This document shows positions 63,571 through 64,000 of a DNA stretch of 64,000 nucleotides, piece after piece (the first letter of the stretch is position 1; each line of letters begins with the position of its first letter). The notes under the pieces were generated by a model. The model was not told where the DNA came from. It searched no databases and saw only the letters and a list, made by a program, of their open reading frames with translations. The DNA comes from Streptomyces sp. SID486 (GTDB lineage: Bacteria; Actinomycetota; Actinomycetes; Streptomycetales; Streptomycetaceae). The translations under genes and the position numbers were made by a program. The DNA lies in contig NZ_WWJT01000350.1 in assembly GCF_009865385.1 (NCBI RefSeq), forward strand, positions 1 to 64,000. Reading direction: 5' to 3'.

Positions 63571-63607
63571 GAAACTTCCGAGGAGTCACCAATATCCGGG
63601 AAGTTTC
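63571..63607. promoter_or_regulatory. Spaced inverted repeat upstream of the GH3 gene
   Basis: GAAACTTCC (63571-63579) and GGAAGTTTC (63599-63607) form a perfect 9-bp inverted repeat with a 19-bp spacer, 32-68 bp upstream of the GH3 start codon. Each arm is itself close to the palindrome GGAANNTTCC. It is a good operator candidate for a dimer of dimers. The rest of 63540-63874 contains no supported gene. Confidence 0.65.
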
Positions 63608-63874
63608 TTTCCGTCAAGACAATGCACAGTAACCAGGAAGCGGTCGTCGGCCGGGTATGCGCGCGGGGCGCGTCCGGCTCCTGGACGTCCACGTACCGCG
63701 GCGCCGGGGCGCCGTCGTCGTGCGGTCCCGCCCGCGGTCGGGATCCCCGGCCCCACGTCGCTCACCGCCCGTTCTCGGCCGGCGCGACCGAGAGGTTTCC
63801 CCCGGCATCGACAGGCCGGTGCCCCACCGCGGGGGATCCGCCGGGCGGGCGACGCCCCGCCTCCGCCGGGCGGA

Positions 63875-64000
63875 CTACGACACTTCGTTCAGCATCCTCA
63901 GCAGGTGCTCCCGGCCGCCGTCCAGCAGTTCCGGCAGCGGCGCCGCCGACTCGTACCAGCGCTTCTCGTACTCCCAGCACAGCCAGCCGTCCCAGTGGTG
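63875..64000 (-). CDS. C-terminus of a sugar phosphate isomerase/epimerase-like protein (runs off the right edge)
   Basis: The minus strand is open from the window edge to a TAG at 63875-63877, giving 41 residues. They read WDGWLCWEYEKRWYE and then a helical end PLPELLDGGREHLLRMLNEVS. The Trp-rich WL.(W/L)E(Y/W)EKRW segment is characteristic of the C-terminus of xylose-isomerase-like TIM-barrel proteins in actinomycetes. Only the end of the gene is visible, so the function of the whole protein cannot be stated. Confidence 0.7.
   Translation of the reverse strand, partial: HHWDGWLCWEYEKRWYESAAPLPELLDGGREHLLRMLNEVS

Overview
The window is a 64 kb piece of a high-GC actinomycete chromosome, almost certainly Streptomyces. 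The evidence is codon usage (G/C in third position nearly everywhere), many GTG starts, the adpA-ornA pair with an in-frame TTA codon in adpA, and a desABCD desferrioxamine operon. From my knowledge of S. coelicolor, gene order from ornA down to the agmatinase/TPP-enzyme group matches the SCO2793-to-SCO2769 neighbourhood read backwards, so most of this is chromosomal core. The stretch from about 45.9 to 53.5 kb looks more accessory.

Layout. 0-4 kb: the start of a membrane/secreted protein running off the left edge, an OmpR-type two-component pair and a CBM2-GH18 chitinase. 4-12 kb: a cellobiose uptake locus (LacI, cebEFG, a GH1 beta-glucosidase, a second LacI) with CebR-like operators. 12-16.3 kb: tRNA-His, oligoribonuclease, the developmental regulator adpA, a small membrane protein, a universal stress protein and a GPR1/FUN34/YaaH-like membrane protein. 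16.3-22 kb: amino-sugar and phosphate genes (glmS, a small conserved gene, a Tat-exported purple-acid-phosphatase-like enzyme, a GH20 hexosaminidase with a DasR-like site). 22-29.2 kb: desferrioxamine synthesis (desABCD) and uptake/reduction (desEF), each transcript headed by an iron box. 29.3-38 kb: a translationally coupled leucine/acyl-CoA catabolic operon (accD1-accA1-hmgL-acyl-CoA dehydrogenase), its divergent TetR regulator with twin operators, then another acyl-CoA dehydrogenase and a thioesterase. 38-46 kb: a Gly/His-rich secreted protein, a phosphatase-family protein, and a group with a PucR regulator, sodium/solute symporter, agmatinase/guanidinobutyrase and a TPP enzyme that may degrade a guanidino compound. 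46-51.5 kb: an RlmA(II)/TlrB-like rRNA methyltransferase divergent from a MacB-type ABC transporter and histidine kinase, with the response regulator on the opposite strand overlapping the kinase 3' end. 51.5-64 kb: envelope and secreted proteins (a small conserved protein, a VanZ-like protein, two tandem beta-lactamase-fold proteins with duplicated leaders, a phytase-like protein, a fused heterodimeric ABC exporter, a small secreted protein), then a 165-bp long inverted repeat, a GH3 hexosaminidase and the C-terminus of a sugar isomerase-like protein.

Themes. Much of the window serves life on polysaccharides: chitin (GH18, GH20, GH3, glmS) and cellulose (ceb/bglC), joined to development (adpA) and iron supply (des). 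Regulatory DNA is well preserved. I could read candidate CebR, DmdR/IdeR, AccR-like TetR and DasR-like sites and about ten intrinsic-terminator-like hairpins. I did not find a complete undescribed system. The most unusual items are the long inverted repeat at 61.5 kb, the duplicated serine-hydrolase pair with shared upstream motifs, the antisense kinase/regulator arrangement beside an antibiotic-resistance-like methyltransferase, and the guanidino-catabolism grouping.
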